In this document: piece by piece, positions 49,064 to 58,479 of the stretch
Position numbering within the stretch: position 1 is the stretch's first letter
Layout: every line of letters starts with the position of its first letter
Origin: an uncultured Bacilli bacterium
GTDB lineage: Bacteria; Bacillota_I; Bacilli_A; RF39; UBA660
NCBI GenBank assembly: GCA_910584655.1
Contig: CAJUBJ010000003.1
Span: 1-64,000, forward strand
Direction: 5' to 3'
DNA length: 64,000 nt
Notes under the pieces: model-generated
Database searches by the model: none
Seen by the model: only the letters and a program-made list of their open reading frames with translations
What the model was told of the DNA's origin: nothing
Program-made: the position numbers and the translations under genes

Positions 49064-50166
49064 AAAAAATAGTTTTTGGTATAACATGTTTAAATTTGGG
49101 TGGAGCTGAAAGAGTTCTAGTAGATATAGTAAATGAATTGTGTTATAAATATGAAATTACGATTTTTACATTATATGGAAAAGGTGAACTGATAGATGAA
49201 ATAAATAAAAAAGCAAAGATTGTAAGTTTATATGATGGTGCAGTAGATGAAATTAGTTTTCTTAAGAAAAAATGGTTATCAATACAGTTAGTTAATAATA
49301 GTTTAAGAAATAAGTTATATGAAAAATATATTAAAGGAAAATATGATATTGAAATAGCTTTTTTAGAAGGACCAATATCTTGGTTATTTAGTTGTAATAG
49401 TGATGCTCGTAAAATATGTTGGATTCATTCAGATATTGAAAAAATATTTGGTGATAATACAAGAAGCAAGATGAAACAAAAGCTTAACGAGAAAATATAT
49501 GATGTGTATGATAGCATAGTTTTTGTTTCCAAAGATAATAAGGACAAGTTTATTAGTAGGTTTTCTAATAACGATGTGACGAAAGAAGTTATATATAATT
49601 ATTTAAATAAGGATATGGTAAGAAAGAAAGCACAAGAAGAAATAGGTGAAATAGATGATGATAGTATTTCTTTTGTGCAAGTTTCAAGATTGGTAGAAGC
49701 TAAAGCTATAGATAGATTAATTAAAGTTCACAAGAAATTAATATATGATGGATATAAACATAAAATATATGTGGTAGGGGATGGACCTTTAAAAATAGAG
49801 TTAGATAAATTGATAGAAAAAAATGATGTAAAAGATAGTTTTGTATTACTTGGTTCAAGAAAAAATCCATATCCTTATATAAAAAAAGGAGATTACTTTA
49901 TTTTAACATCAAAATATGAAGGATTTGGTATGGTAGTACAAGAAGCTGAAATGTTAGATAAATATATTTTAATTACAGATATGGCTGCTAGAGAAGCTGT
50001 AGAAAATTATGATAATAGTGTTGTAGTGGAAAATAGTGAGGAAGGCTTATATGATGGATTAAAAGATATAATTATAAATAAGCCAGTTGTAAGTAAAAGT
50101 TATATTTTTGATAATAAGAATATTTTAGAAAATATTATTAAAGTGATAGAAGGTGATAAAAAATGA
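49060..50166 (+). CDS. GT4 family glycosyltransferase
   Basis: 368 residues. LGGAERVLVDIVNEL at the N-terminus, ICWIHSDI, ISFVQVSRLVEAKAIDRLI, IYVVGDGPLKIELDKLI and TSKYEGFGMVVQEAEML give the two-Rossmann GT-B layout with the EX7E retaining motif (EGFGMVVQE). Nucleotide-sugar donor unknown. Overlaps both neighbours by 4 nt. Confidence 0.88.
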   Translation: MKKIVFGITCLNLGGAERVLVDIVNELCYKYEITIFTLYGKGELIDEINKKAKIVSLYDGAVDEISFLKKKWLSIQLVNNSLRNKLYEKYIKGKYDIEIAFLEGPISWLFSCNSDARKICWIHSDIEKIFGDNTRSKMKQKLNEKIYDVYDSIVFVSKDNKDKFISRFSNNDVTKEVIYNYLNKDMVRKKAQEEIGEIDDDSISFVQVSRLVEAKAIDRLIKVHKKLIYDGYKHKIYVVGDGPLKIELDKLIEKNDVKDSFVLLGSRKNPYPYIKKGDYFILTSKYEGFGMVVQEAEMLDKYILITDMAAREAVENYDNSVVVENSEEGLYDGLKDIIINKPVVSKSYIFDNKNILENIIKVIEGDKK

Positions 50167-51050
50167 AAATAACTATTATAACAGCAACATATAATAGAAA
50201 GTATTTGTTGCCTAAGCTATATAAAAGCATATGTAAAAATTATAAGACTTATAAAGATATAGAATGGGTTATTGTTGATGACGGGTCTGAAGATGGTACA
50301 GGAGAATTGGTTGACAAATGGAAGAAAGAAGCCAAATTTAAAATAGATTATCATTATCAAAAAAATGCTGGTAAGATGAAAGCTATTAATAAAGGAATGA
50401 AATATGTTACTGGAGAAATCGTAATAGAAATTGATAGTGATGATTATTTATTAGATGATACTTTAAGAAAAATTAATGAAGATTATGAAAATTTAGGTAA
50501 TGATAATGTATATGGCATAGTATATAGAAGAGATATAGTTGGAAAAGATACAACAGAATTTAGTAAATTAGATGGAAAGATACTACGAATCTTTGATGTA
50601 TATAATAAATATGATTATGATTTTGATTTGGCTTTGACTTTTAAAAGTGAGATAAGAAAAAAATATGATTATAAAGTTGAAAAGGGAGAAAAGTTTATTA
50701 CAGAAGCACGTACTTATTATAAGATGGATCAAGATTACGATGGGTTGTTAATTAAAGAGAGTGCCATTATTGGTTGTGAATATATGGATGATGGTTATTC
50801 AAAAAATATAGATAAAATATTTAAAAGTAATCCAAAAGGATACTTAGAATATTTTAAAGAATGTTTAGGTTATATAAATAAAGATACACTATTTAAAAAG
50901 AGATTGTATTTTATTAAACACTATATATTATTTAGTTATTTAAATAAGAAAAGTATGGTAGAATGTATAAAAGAAGCTAAGGGATTAAATAATAAACTCA
51001 TGGTAGCATTATTGGTTGTGCCAGGGTATATTAAATCTAGTAGATTTTAG
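50163..51050 (+). CDS. GT2 family glycosyltransferase
   Basis: 295 residues. TIITATYNRKYLLPKLYKSI, WVIVDDGSEDGTGEL, KNAGKMKAINKGM and EIDSDDYLLDD (DXD) fit the GT2 glycosyltransferases that begin ATYNR. Related enzymes are common in Bacillota capsule and wall polymer clusters. It overlaps the GT4 gene by 4 nt and precedes the PRPP synthetase gene by 8 nt. Confidence 0.88.
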   Translation: MKITIITATYNRKYLLPKLYKSICKNYKTYKDIEWVIVDDGSEDGTGELVDKWKKEAKFKIDYHYQKNAGKMKAINKGMKYVTGEIVIEIDSDDYLLDDTLRKINEDYENLGNDNVYGIVYRRDIVGKDTTEFSKLDGKILRIFDVYNKYDYDFDLALTFKSEIRKKYDYKVEKGEKFITEARTYYKMDQDYDGLLIKESAIIGCEYMDDGYSKNIDKIFKSNPKGYLEYFKECLGYINKDTLFKKRLYFIKHYILFSYLNKKSMVECIKEAKGLNNKLMVALLVVPGYIKSSRF

Positions 51051-51058
51051 GTGGTTTG

Positions 51059-52135
51059 ATGGATAAAATTAAAATTATTGCATTTGAAAATTGTAAGGAA
51101 CTTGGTGAAAAAGTTGATAGGCATATACAAAAGTTAACAAAAAAAAGAAAAAGTAATTTGCTTACAGTAGAAGCTAGTCGCTTTAATAATGGTGAAGGAA
51201 AATTATATTTAAAGGAGTCAGTCAGAAATAAAGACATTTATATATTATCTGATATTGGTAATTATAATGTAATGTATGATTTTCATGGTTTTTCACATCA
51301 TATGTCACCAGATGAGCATTATCAAGATATAAAAAGAGTTATTTCTGCTACAAATGGTAGATCAGAAAAAGTAACTGTTATAATGCCACTTTTATATGAA
51401 TCAAGACAACACAGAAGAAAAGAAAGAGAGTCATTAGATTGCGCAATTGCTTTGCAAGAATTAGAATCTTTAGGTGTTAATAATATAATTACTTTTGATT
51501 GTCATGATCCTAATGTTTCTAACGCAATTCCTAATTTACCATTTGAAAATATTTTTGCTACAGAAACAATTATAAAAGAAATTTTTAAAAATGAAGATAT
51601 TGATAAAAATAAGTTGTTAACTATTAGTCCCGATATGGGAGCAATGGAAAGAGCAAGATATTATGCAGAAATATTAAGGTGTGATGTTGGATTATTTTAT
51701 AAGAGAAGAGATTTAACTAAACTTGTTAATGGAAAAAATCCAGTTGTAGAACACATATATTTAGGAAAAGATCCTAAAGATTCAACAGTTATAGTTGTTG
51801 ATGATATGTTAGCTTCAGGTGGTTCAATGCTAGATGTTGCAAGAGAATTAAAAGCAAGAGGTGCTAAAAAAATTATTTTAGTTTGTACATTTTCTTTATT
51901 CTCTAGTGGGATAGAGAAAATACAAAAAGCTTATGATGAAGGATTGTTTGATAGATTGTATTCTACCAACTTAACATATGTACCAGATGAGATTAAAGAG
52001 TTAGAATGGTATCATGATGTAGACTGCTCGTTGCAACTTGCTGAAGTTATATTAGAACATAGTGAATATGGAAAAGTTTTAGAAACTGAAATAGAAGAAG
52101 AACAAAAATTAATGAAAGAAGTCATTGGTAAATAG
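51059..52135 (+). CDS. prs: Ribose-phosphate pyrophosphokinase (PRPP synthetase) homologue
   Basis: 358 residues, longer than the usual ~315. ASRFNNGEGKLYLKESVRNK, VIMPLLYESRQHRRKERESL, FDCHDPN and the PRPP-binding VIVVDDMLASGGSML show the type I phosphoribosyltransferase fold and ATP-binding region (RQHRRKERE corresponds to RQDRK of classical Prs). It makes PRPP from ribose-5-phosphate and ATP. Its place within a glycosyltransferase operon and its divergence suggest either the only prs of a reduced genome or a dedicated supply. AGGTGG serves ATG 51059. Confidence 0.8.
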   Translation: MDKIKIIAFENCKELGEKVDRHIQKLTKKRKSNLLTVEASRFNNGEGKLYLKESVRNKDIYILSDIGNYNVMYDFHGFSHHMSPDEHYQDIKRVISATNGRSEKVTVIMPLLYESRQHRRKERESLDCAIALQELESLGVNNIITFDCHDPNVSNAIPNLPFENIFATETIIKEIFKNEDIDKNKLLTISPDMGAMERARYYAEILRCDVGLFYKRRDLTKLVNGKNPVVEHIYLGKDPKDSTVIVVDDMLASGGSMLDVARELKARGAKKIILVCTFSLFSSGIEKIQKAYDEGLFDRLYSTNLTYVPDEIKELEWYHDVDCSLQLAEVILEHSEYGKVLETEIEEEQKLMKEVIGK

Positions 52136-52151
52136 ATGATGGTAAGATAGT

Positions 52152-53249
52152 ATGAAAAAAAAGAAATTATTATTTACTGCTTATAGTTTGGAAATAGGTG
52201 GTATTGAAACTGCATTAGTTAATTTATTAAATAGATTAGATTATGATAAGTATGAAGTTACTTTGATATTAGAAAAAAAAGAAGGTATTTTTTTAGATAA
52301 AATTCCTAAGAATGTAGAAGTTTTGGAATATAGAATTAGTAATAATAAATTTACTTTATTTAGAAAAATAAAGAACAGACTGAAATTAATTTCTTGGAAA
52401 AACAAATTGAAGAATAAATATGATTTTTCATGTTCTTTTGCAACTTATTCTATACCAGGAGCTCATTTAGCTCTTGCAGCAAGTGAAAATAGTACTTTAT
52501 GGATGCATGGTAATTATTATATTTTATATAACTATGATGAAAAAGATATGAGAAAGTTTCTTGATACAGTATCTATAAAGAAATTTAAAAGAGTTGTTTT
52601 TGTTTCAGAAGAAAATAAAAGAGATGTTACAGAACATTATCAAGAAATAAAGGATAAAGCTATAGTATGTAATAATTTTATTAATAGTGATGAAATATTA
52701 GAAAAAGTAAAAGAAGAAATTGATGATTTTAAAAAAGATAAAAAAATGCCATTATTTGTAAATGTTGGAAGACATGATGAATATCAAAAAAGATTAACTA
52801 GAGTTATTGAATCATCAAAAAAATTAATAGAAGAAGGATACAAATTTAAAATATTATTTATTGGGGATGGTCCTGATTATTTTAATTATAGTTCTTTAGT
52901 AAAAAAATATAAGCTAGATGATGTTATTGAATTTTTAGGTAGAAAGTCTAATCCTTTTCCATATTATAAAATGGCAGATGCTGTAATTTTATCTTCCGAA
53001 TACGAAGGGTATCCAGTGGTTTTTTTAGAAGCAATGTTGTTAAATAAACCAATACTTTCAACCAAAGTAAGTGATTGGGAAGATTTAGATGGTAAATATG
53101 GTATGTTTTGTGATCGCAATGAAGAAAGTGTTTATCAAAATATGAAGAAATATCTTGATAAAGGTTTTGAAATAAAAGATAAATTTGATTGTGAAAAGTA
53201 TAATGAAGAAATATATGAAAAAATAGAGAAGATGATTAATAAAAAGTAA
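52152..53249 (+). CDS. GT4 family glycosyltransferase
   Basis: 365 residues. EIGGIETALVNLLNRLDYDK, LWMHGNYYILYN, FVNVGRHDEYQKRLTRVI, ILFIGDGPDYFNY, SSEYEGYPVVFLEAMLLNKP give the GT-B retaining layout with EGYPVVFLE as EX7E. It resembles the 49060 gene in the opening motif but is clearly a different transferase. It lies 16 nt after the PRPP synthetase gene. Confidence 0.88.
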   Translation: MKKKKLLFTAYSLEIGGIETALVNLLNRLDYDKYEVTLILEKKEGIFLDKIPKNVEVLEYRISNNKFTLFRKIKNRLKLISWKNKLKNKYDFSCSFATYSIPGAHLALAASENSTLWMHGNYYILYNYDEKDMRKFLDTVSIKKFKRVVFVSEENKRDVTEHYQEIKDKAIVCNNFINSDEILEKVKEEIDDFKKDKKMPLFVNVGRHDEYQKRLTRVIESSKKLIEEGYKFKILFIGDGPDYFNYSSLVKKYKLDDVIEFLGRKSNPFPYYKMADAVILSSEYEGYPVVFLEAMLLNKPILSTKVSDWEDLDGKYGMFCDRNEESVYQNMKKYLDKGFEIKDKFDCEKYNEEIYEKIEKMINKK

Positions 53250-53265
53250 GAATAGGAGTGTCATG

Positions 53266-55095
53266 ATGAAGAAGTTCTTAAAGAATAATATTTTTACGAA
53301 AAACTTTTTATTAAAAATGATATACATTTTCGGAATTTTATTATTATTTTATTCTTTTGATGTGTATTTAAGATATATTACTAAAAGTATTGACGCATTT
53401 TATCCGCTAAGAGCTATTATTCCTAACTTAATTACAATAGTATGTATATGTTATTTTTTACCTCTAGTTACCTTGAAGTCAAAAAAAGTATCTTTGATAT
53501 TTTTATCCTTATTTTATATTTTAGGTTTATTTTATTTTATAGCAAATTATATGATGTTAAATGTAAAATCGATACCTTTAGATTATTATAATTTGCATAA
53601 TGTTGGTGAAGGTTTAGAATTTATTAATGCAATTTCATCTTATATTGGAATTAAATTTATTTTGTTTATTTTATTTACAATATTATTATTTATAATATTA
53701 TTTATTATTAGAAAAAAAATAGATTTTCCGTTAAACAAATGGAAAATAATTAGTATATTAATTTTGTTTCCTGTCTGTATATTGATTAATTATTTTTGTA
53801 TACATAATTTAGAAAGTTCGGAAGATGAATGGCAAAATATTTCTAAGCCAAGATATTATTATGATAATTTTATAAATAGTAAAAGAAGTGCTTTAGTAAT
53901 GGGATATTATGAATATTCTATTAGAGATATGTATTTATATATAAAAGAAAACTATATGAGTGCTTATAGTAAAGCAGATGCTGATGAATTGTTTGCTAAA
54001 AATGATGTAAAAAAAGAAAATAATGAATATACTGGTATTTTTGCTGGTAAAAATTTGATAATGATAATGATGGAGAGCATAGAGGAGATAATGATTAATA
54101 AGGAAGCTATGCCTACTTTATATAAAATGAGGAATAGTGGTTGGAATTTTACTAATAGGTATTCTGTTTTGAGCAATGGTGGTTCAACTATTGTTACAGA
54201 GTTTAATTCTTTATCTGGTTTATTCTATAATAATGCTTATTATAGAATAAATAACAATTTTTATTCTAATGCAATTCCTAACATGTTTTCTAATAATGGA
54301 TATATTACTTCTTCTATGCATGAAAATTATGGGACATATTATAATAGAAGTGAATTACATAGAAACTTAGGATTTCAAAATAGTTATTTTGTTTATGAAA
54401 TGTTAGATAATTATGAAATATATAGTGATGTCCAACTAATTAGCAATTATAATTTATATGAGAAGATTATTCCTAAGACAGATAAACCATTTATGAGTTT
54501 TATAGTCACTATAGCTGCTCATGGGCCATACACAAATTCTAATTCTATTTGTAGCGAAGATGAAAAAGCAAGTAGTAGTGAAAAAGATTGCATGAATTAT
54601 TTAGCTCATAGAACAGATGATTTATTTAGCGAACTTCTTAGTAAATTAAAGGAAGATGAATTATTAGACGACACTGTAATTATTGCATATACTGACCATC
54701 AAGCATATTTATATGAATATACTGATAATGATTTAAAGAAATTTAAAAAAGTAGATGACGATTTTAATATAAAGAGTATACCTATGATAATTTATTCTAA
54801 TGATATTAAGAAAAAAAATATAGATGTTTTGATTAATGATGTTGATATTGCTCCAACAATATTTAATTTGTTTGGTTTAGATTATGATGCACAGAAGTAT
54901 ATTGGTACTGATATTTTTTCTAAATATCATAAAAACATTGTGATGTTTGAAAATGGTTCGTGGTATGATGGAAATGTGTATAGTTTTAATAGTGGGGTAG
55001 ATCAAACAACTGAAAAATTCAAAACTAATAGTGAATGGGCTTTGGATAAAAGAAAATTAAATGATATTTTAATTAGTACTAATTATTATGGATAA
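53266..55095 (+). CDS. LTA-synthase-family membrane sulfatase
   Basis: 609 residues. About five membrane helices in the first 190 residues, then the extracellular sulfatase-like domain: MIMMESIEEIM (metal Glu), SNGGSTIVTEFNSLSGL (nucleophile region, Thr present), TIAAHGPYTNSNS and IIAYTDHQAYLYEY (metal Asp-His). It probably adds phosphoglycerol or a similar group to a surface polymer. AGGAG at 53254-53258 fits ATG 53266 slightly better than 53263. Last gene of the glycan operon; the duplicated hairpin follows 3 nt later. Confidence 0.84.
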   Translation: MKKFLKNNIFTKNFLLKMIYIFGILLLFYSFDVYLRYITKSIDAFYPLRAIIPNLITIVCICYFLPLVTLKSKKVSLIFLSLFYILGLFYFIANYMMLNVKSIPLDYYNLHNVGEGLEFINAISSYIGIKFILFILFTILLFIILFIIRKKIDFPLNKWKIISILILFPVCILINYFCIHNLESSEDEWQNISKPRYYYDNFINSKRSALVMGYYEYSIRDMYLYIKENYMSAYSKADADELFAKNDVKKENNEYTGIFAGKNLIMIMMESIEEIMINKEAMPTLYKMRNSGWNFTNRYSVLSNGGSTIVTEFNSLSGLFYNNAYYRINNNFYSNAIPNMFSNNGYITSSMHENYGTYYNRSELHRNLGFQNSYFVYEMLDNYEIYSDVQLISNYNLYEKIIPKTDKPFMSFIVTIAAHGPYTNSNSICSEDEKASSSEKDCMNYLAHRTDDLFSELLSKLKEDELLDDTVIIAYTDHQAYLYEYTDNDLKKFKKVDDDFNIKSIPMIIYSNDIKKKNIDVLINDVDIAPTIFNLFGLDYDAQKYIGTDIFSKYHKNIVMFENGSWYDGNVYSFNSGVDQTTEKFKTNSEWALDKRKLNDILISTNYYG

Positions 55096-55201
55096 TTTAT
55101 AGGCATATTCGTTAGGATATGCCTATTGTTTTGAATATAAAAATCTTATTTAAAAAAACAATAAAACTATTATATAATTTAAGATGAAAGGAATGTAGTT
55201 T
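55096..55201 (+). repeat. Duplicated intergenic unit, copy A (terminator, promoter, RBS)
   Basis: This stretch and 58375-58479 are about 88% identical by eye: hairpin ATAGGCATAT/ATATGCCTAT, TTGTTTTGAATAT, an A-rich tract, TATAAT (55173-55178) and the RBS context GAAAGGAATGTAG. Each copy leads into a gene of the GT2-HAD/ABC exporter block. Confidence 0.85.
55099..55130 (+). terminator. Terminator of the glycan operon (copy A hairpin)
   Basis: 10-bp stem ATAGGCATAT/ATATGCCTAT, 8-nt loop, TGTTTT. The T run is imperfect. Confidence 0.65.
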
Positions 55202-58200
55202 ATGGAAAAAGATGAAAATCTAAAAAACGGAAAAAAATTGTCAATAGTTGTTCCAAATTATAATAATGAGCAATATTTGGACAGAAGTATTCAATATTTA
55301 TTGAAGCAGTCATATAAAAATGTCGAGATAATTGTAGTAAATGATGGATCTCCGGGGAACTCTGATGAAATTGTCGAAAAATATGTTTCTCAAGATGTTC
55401 GTGTTAAGTATGTAAAACATGAAATTAATAAAGGATTATTTCAAGCGCGTTTAACTGGTTCGGAGGTTGCAACTGGTGATTATATTGCCTTTTTGGATGC
55501 TGATGATTATGCTTCAATTGATTTTTATAGAACTTTAATGGAAAATGCTATGGAAAATAATTCTGATATAGTTTCTGGGAATACAGTTATGGAATATGAT
55601 AGTGGCAAAAAATTAGTTTATAATTTATTTTCGTTTAATTTTAAAGAATTAAATGGTGAAAACATTATAAATGAATATTTTAGGCAAGAAGGATTAAATT
55701 TTTCTTGGCATACGATATGGAATAAAATTTATTCTATGAAGATATGGAATAAGGCAAAACAGCATTACAAGAAGATAAAAAATAGACTTTTAATGACTGA
55801 AGATTTTGCTTTTTCTACTGTTTTATTTTATTATGCGAAGAAAATGACACGAGTTCATAATGATGCTATATTTTATTGTCAGCATGAAGTAACATCAACT
55901 TCTGTTGGAGATATTAATTTTAAAAAGGCAAGCAATAATATAAATGATCTTTTAACTTCTTTTAATTTTATTGAAGATTTTATGAAAGAAGTTTCTATTT
56001 ATGACAAATATAGCAAAAACTTTAATAATTGGAAAAGGCTTTATTCAAATATGCATAGGGGCTATATAAATAATTCAAAAAATATAACAAAATTAGAAAA
56101 AATTGAACTTAATAAAAAGATGGATGAATATTGTTCAGACACTATGCCAGTTAAAAATTCAGATTTCTTTTCTTCAGTTCAAACAGATTGGGATGCAAGA
56201 CTAGAAAAAATTAAACTTGCTATAATGGATGAAAAAATTAAGTATGTAAGTTTTGATATATTTGATACTGTTGTATCAAGACCACTATATACTCCTACTG
56301 ATTTGTTTGTGTTTTTAGATAAAGAATATAGAAAGGAAATTGAAAGTGGAATTGATTTTTCTAAAATTAGAATTTTTGCTGAAAAAGAAGTTAGAAAAAA
56401 ACAATTTGCAAAGGATTCTACTATAGAAGAAATTACTTTAGATGAGATTTATGACTATATATTTGATATATATAATATACCAAAACTTTTATTAAATAAG
56501 TTGAAGGAAAAAGAACAAGAATTAGAAATAAGATTTAGTAACAAAAGAAAAACTTTCTTTGAAGTATATAGTTTAGCTCTTGCTTTAAATAAAAAAGTCA
56601 TTTTTACTTCTGATATGTATTTGCCAGAAAATACTATAAGAAAAATCTTGGAAAAAAATGATTATTTTGAGTATCAAAAATTATATTTATCTTCAACTTT
56701 GAAGAAAATGAAAGCGACTGGTAGTTTATATAAATATGTTTTAAATGATATAAAAATTAATCCAGAAGAAATGATTCATATTGGTGATAATTATAATTCA
56801 GATTATGCTATTCCACAAAAAATGAAAATAAATTGTTTTCATGTTCAAAAAGCTATAGATGTTATGGTTGATAGAACTATTACTAATGAATTATCGCAAA
56901 TGTTAACAAACAGTCTTCCTTTTTGGTATGATACAATACAATCAACTGAATTTTTGGGAGTTAGAACGATGTTAGCTGTTGTTGCTAATGAGTACTTTGA
57001 CAATCCCTTTAGACCATTCAATAGAGAATCAGATTTTAATGGAGATCCGTCTTTAATAGGATATTATGCTTTAGGTATGTATATGTTTAGTGTAACAAAT
57101 TGGTTATTAAAAAGTACAGATGGCAAATTTGATAAAATTTCTTTTATGGCTAGAGATGGTTATTTAGTTATGGAAGTATATAAAGTATTGAAAAAAATGT
57201 TTGACTCAGCTCCCCAAGAGGAATATATGTATGTTTCTAGAAAAGCATTGATTCCTGTTATGATAAGTAAAAAATTGGATTTATATAAATTATCAGATAT
57301 ATTTAACTTAGAAAAGCATTCTCCGCAATCTGTTATTAAATATTTGTCTATTATAATGGATATTGACGAAAAAAAGTTAAAATCTGAATGTAAAAATAAA
57401 AAGTTATCTTTTGAATCTAAGTTTAAAACTCAAGAAAATTTTAATTTATTTATAAAGATTTTGTCTGATAATTTTTTTGATAATAAAAAAATAGATTCTA
57501 TAAGAAATAAGTTAAAAAAATATTTTGAGAATATTATTGGTGAAAGTCCAGCTGTATTTGATGTTGGCTATAGTGCAAGACCAGAATATTATTTAAGTAA
57601 TTTGTGTAATAAAAAAATATCAACTTATTTTTTAAATATTAATAGTGATGAGGCTTTAAAGTACTCGCATATGGGATGTTTTGATCTTAATATTTATTTT
57701 CCTGCAAAACCAACTTTGACTGGTAATGCTTATGAGTTATTGTTATCAAAGCAGGCTCCATCATGCATTTTTTATGATTGTGATGGAAATAATGTTAAAC
57801 CAGTTTTTGAGGACTATAGTTCAGAATATCAAGTAGAATATATAGTTGAGACAATGCAACAAAATGCGATTAGTTTTGTAAGAGATTTAGTTAATATATT
57901 TGGTGCAGATTTAGATATGTTATATTATCAAGATTATTATTTAACTTTACCTATTTTATCATATTTTAATTCATCGAAAGATATAGATAAATTGCCTTTA
58001 TCTGCTGTATTATTTGAAGATGACATAAGAGTTGATGGTAGCTTTAGAATGATTGATGATATGAAAAAGGAAATAAATAACAAAAATCAAAGAACTATAG
58101 ATGTTTTATTGAATTTGCATAAAGATGTCAAAATGGGAGATTTGCTGTATAACCCATATGTTGATTTGTCAAAAAAGAATAAATTAGTTCGATTAATGTA

Positions 58201-58279
58201 TTATATTTTATTTGATAGAAATACTTTAAATAGAAGATTTAAGGAAATAAAGTGTAAATTTAAAAGTTATAAAAAATAA
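55202..58279 (+). CDS. GT2 glycosyltransferase fused to HAD-like hydrolase and a large C-terminal domain
   Basis: 1025 residues. Residues about 14-250 are GT2 (SIVVPNYNNEQYLDRSIQYL, VVNDGSPGNSDE, FLDADDYAS as DXD). Around 343-600 is a HAD domain: VSFDIFDTVVSRP (motif I), FTSDMYLP (motif II) and IHIGDNYNSDY (motif IV), like HAD proteins of surface polysaccharide clusters. The last 400 residues (FMARDGYLVMEVYKVL, YVSRKALIPVMI, FDVGYSARPEYYLS) are conserved with the second copy but unassigned. It may add a sugar and process a phosphate in polymer assembly. RBS AAAGGA. Confidence 0.8.
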   Translation: MEKDENLKNGKKLSIVVPNYNNEQYLDRSIQYLLKQSYKNVEIIVVNDGSPGNSDEIVEKYVSQDVRVKYVKHEINKGLFQARLTGSEVATGDYIAFLDADDYASIDFYRTLMENAMENNSDIVSGNTVMEYDSGKKLVYNLFSFNFKELNGENIINEYFRQEGLNFSWHTIWNKIYSMKIWNKAKQHYKKIKNRLLMTEDFAFSTVLFYYAKKMTRVHNDAIFYCQHEVTSTSVGDINFKKASNNINDLLTSFNFIEDFMKEVSIYDKYSKNFNNWKRLYSNMHRGYINNSKNITKLEKIELNKKMDEYCSDTMPVKNSDFFSSVQTDWDARLEKIKLAIMDEKIKYVSFDIFDTVVSRPLYTPTDLFVFLDKEYRKEIESGIDFSKIRIFAEKEVRKKQFAKDSTIEEITLDEIYDYIFDIYNIPKLLLNKLKEKEQELEIRFSNKRKTFFEVYSLALALNKKVIFTSDMYLPENTIRKILEKNDYFEYQKLYLSSTLKKMKATGSLYKYVLNDIKINPEEMIHIGDNYNSDYAIPQKMKINCFHVQKAIDVMVDRTITNELSQMLTNSLPFWYDTIQSTEFLGVRTMLAVVANEYFDNPFRPFNRESDFNGDPSLIGYYALGMYMFSVTNWLLKSTDGKFDKISFMARDGYLVMEVYKVLKKMFDSAPQEEYMYVSRKALIPVMISKKLDLYKLSDIFNLEKHSPQSVIKYLSIIMDIDEKKLKSECKNKKLSFESKFKTQENFNLFIKILSDNFFDNKKIDSIRNKLKKYFENIIGESPAVFDVGYSARPEYYLSNLCNKKISTYFLNINSDEALKYSHMGCFDLNIYFPAKPTLTGNAYELLLSKQAPSCIFYDCDGNNVKPVFEDYSSEYQVEYIVETMQQNAISFVRDLVNIFGADLDMLYYQDYYLTLPILSYFNSSKDIDKLPLSAVLFEDDIRVDGSFRMIDDMKKEINNKNQRTIDVLLNLHKDVKMGDLLYNPYVDLSKKNKLVRLMYYILFDRNTLNRRFKEIKCKFKSYKK

Positions 58280-58377
58280 TTATTATTTCAAATTTTTGCA
58301 ATATAATTTTGCTCAAATGTATAAGTATTTTATAAACTTAGTTTTCTGTTATCTGTTATGATATTATTTATATGTTT

Positions 58378-58410
58378 ATAGGCATATTCGTGAGAATATG
58401 CCTATTGTTT
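58378..58410 (+). terminator. Terminator-like hairpin in copy B
   Basis: 12-bp perfect stem with a 4-nt loop and TGTTTT after it. Unlike copy A it lies about 100 nt after the preceding stop. Confidence 0.6.
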
Positions 58411-58450
58411 TGAATATTAAAATCTTATTTCAAAAAAAACAATAAATTTA

Positions 58451-58459
58451 TGATATAAT
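58451..58459 (+). promoter_or_regulatory. Extended -10 promoter of the ABC exporter operon
   Basis: TGATATAAT, exact TGnTATAAT, 20 nt before ATG 58480. Confidence 0.65.
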
Positions 58460-58479
58460 TGATAATGAAAGGAATGTAG

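Larger units (their letters stand above)
58375..58479 (+). repeat. Duplicated intergenic unit, copy B (terminator, promoter, RBS)
   Basis: Near-copy of 55096-55201. Its hairpin ATAGGCATATTC/GAATATGCCTAT (58378-58405) is 12 bp with loop GTGA; differences from copy A keep or lengthen the stem. The 95 nt before it (58280-58374) are AT-rich with TGATATTAT near 58359 as the only promoter-like element. Confidence 0.85.
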
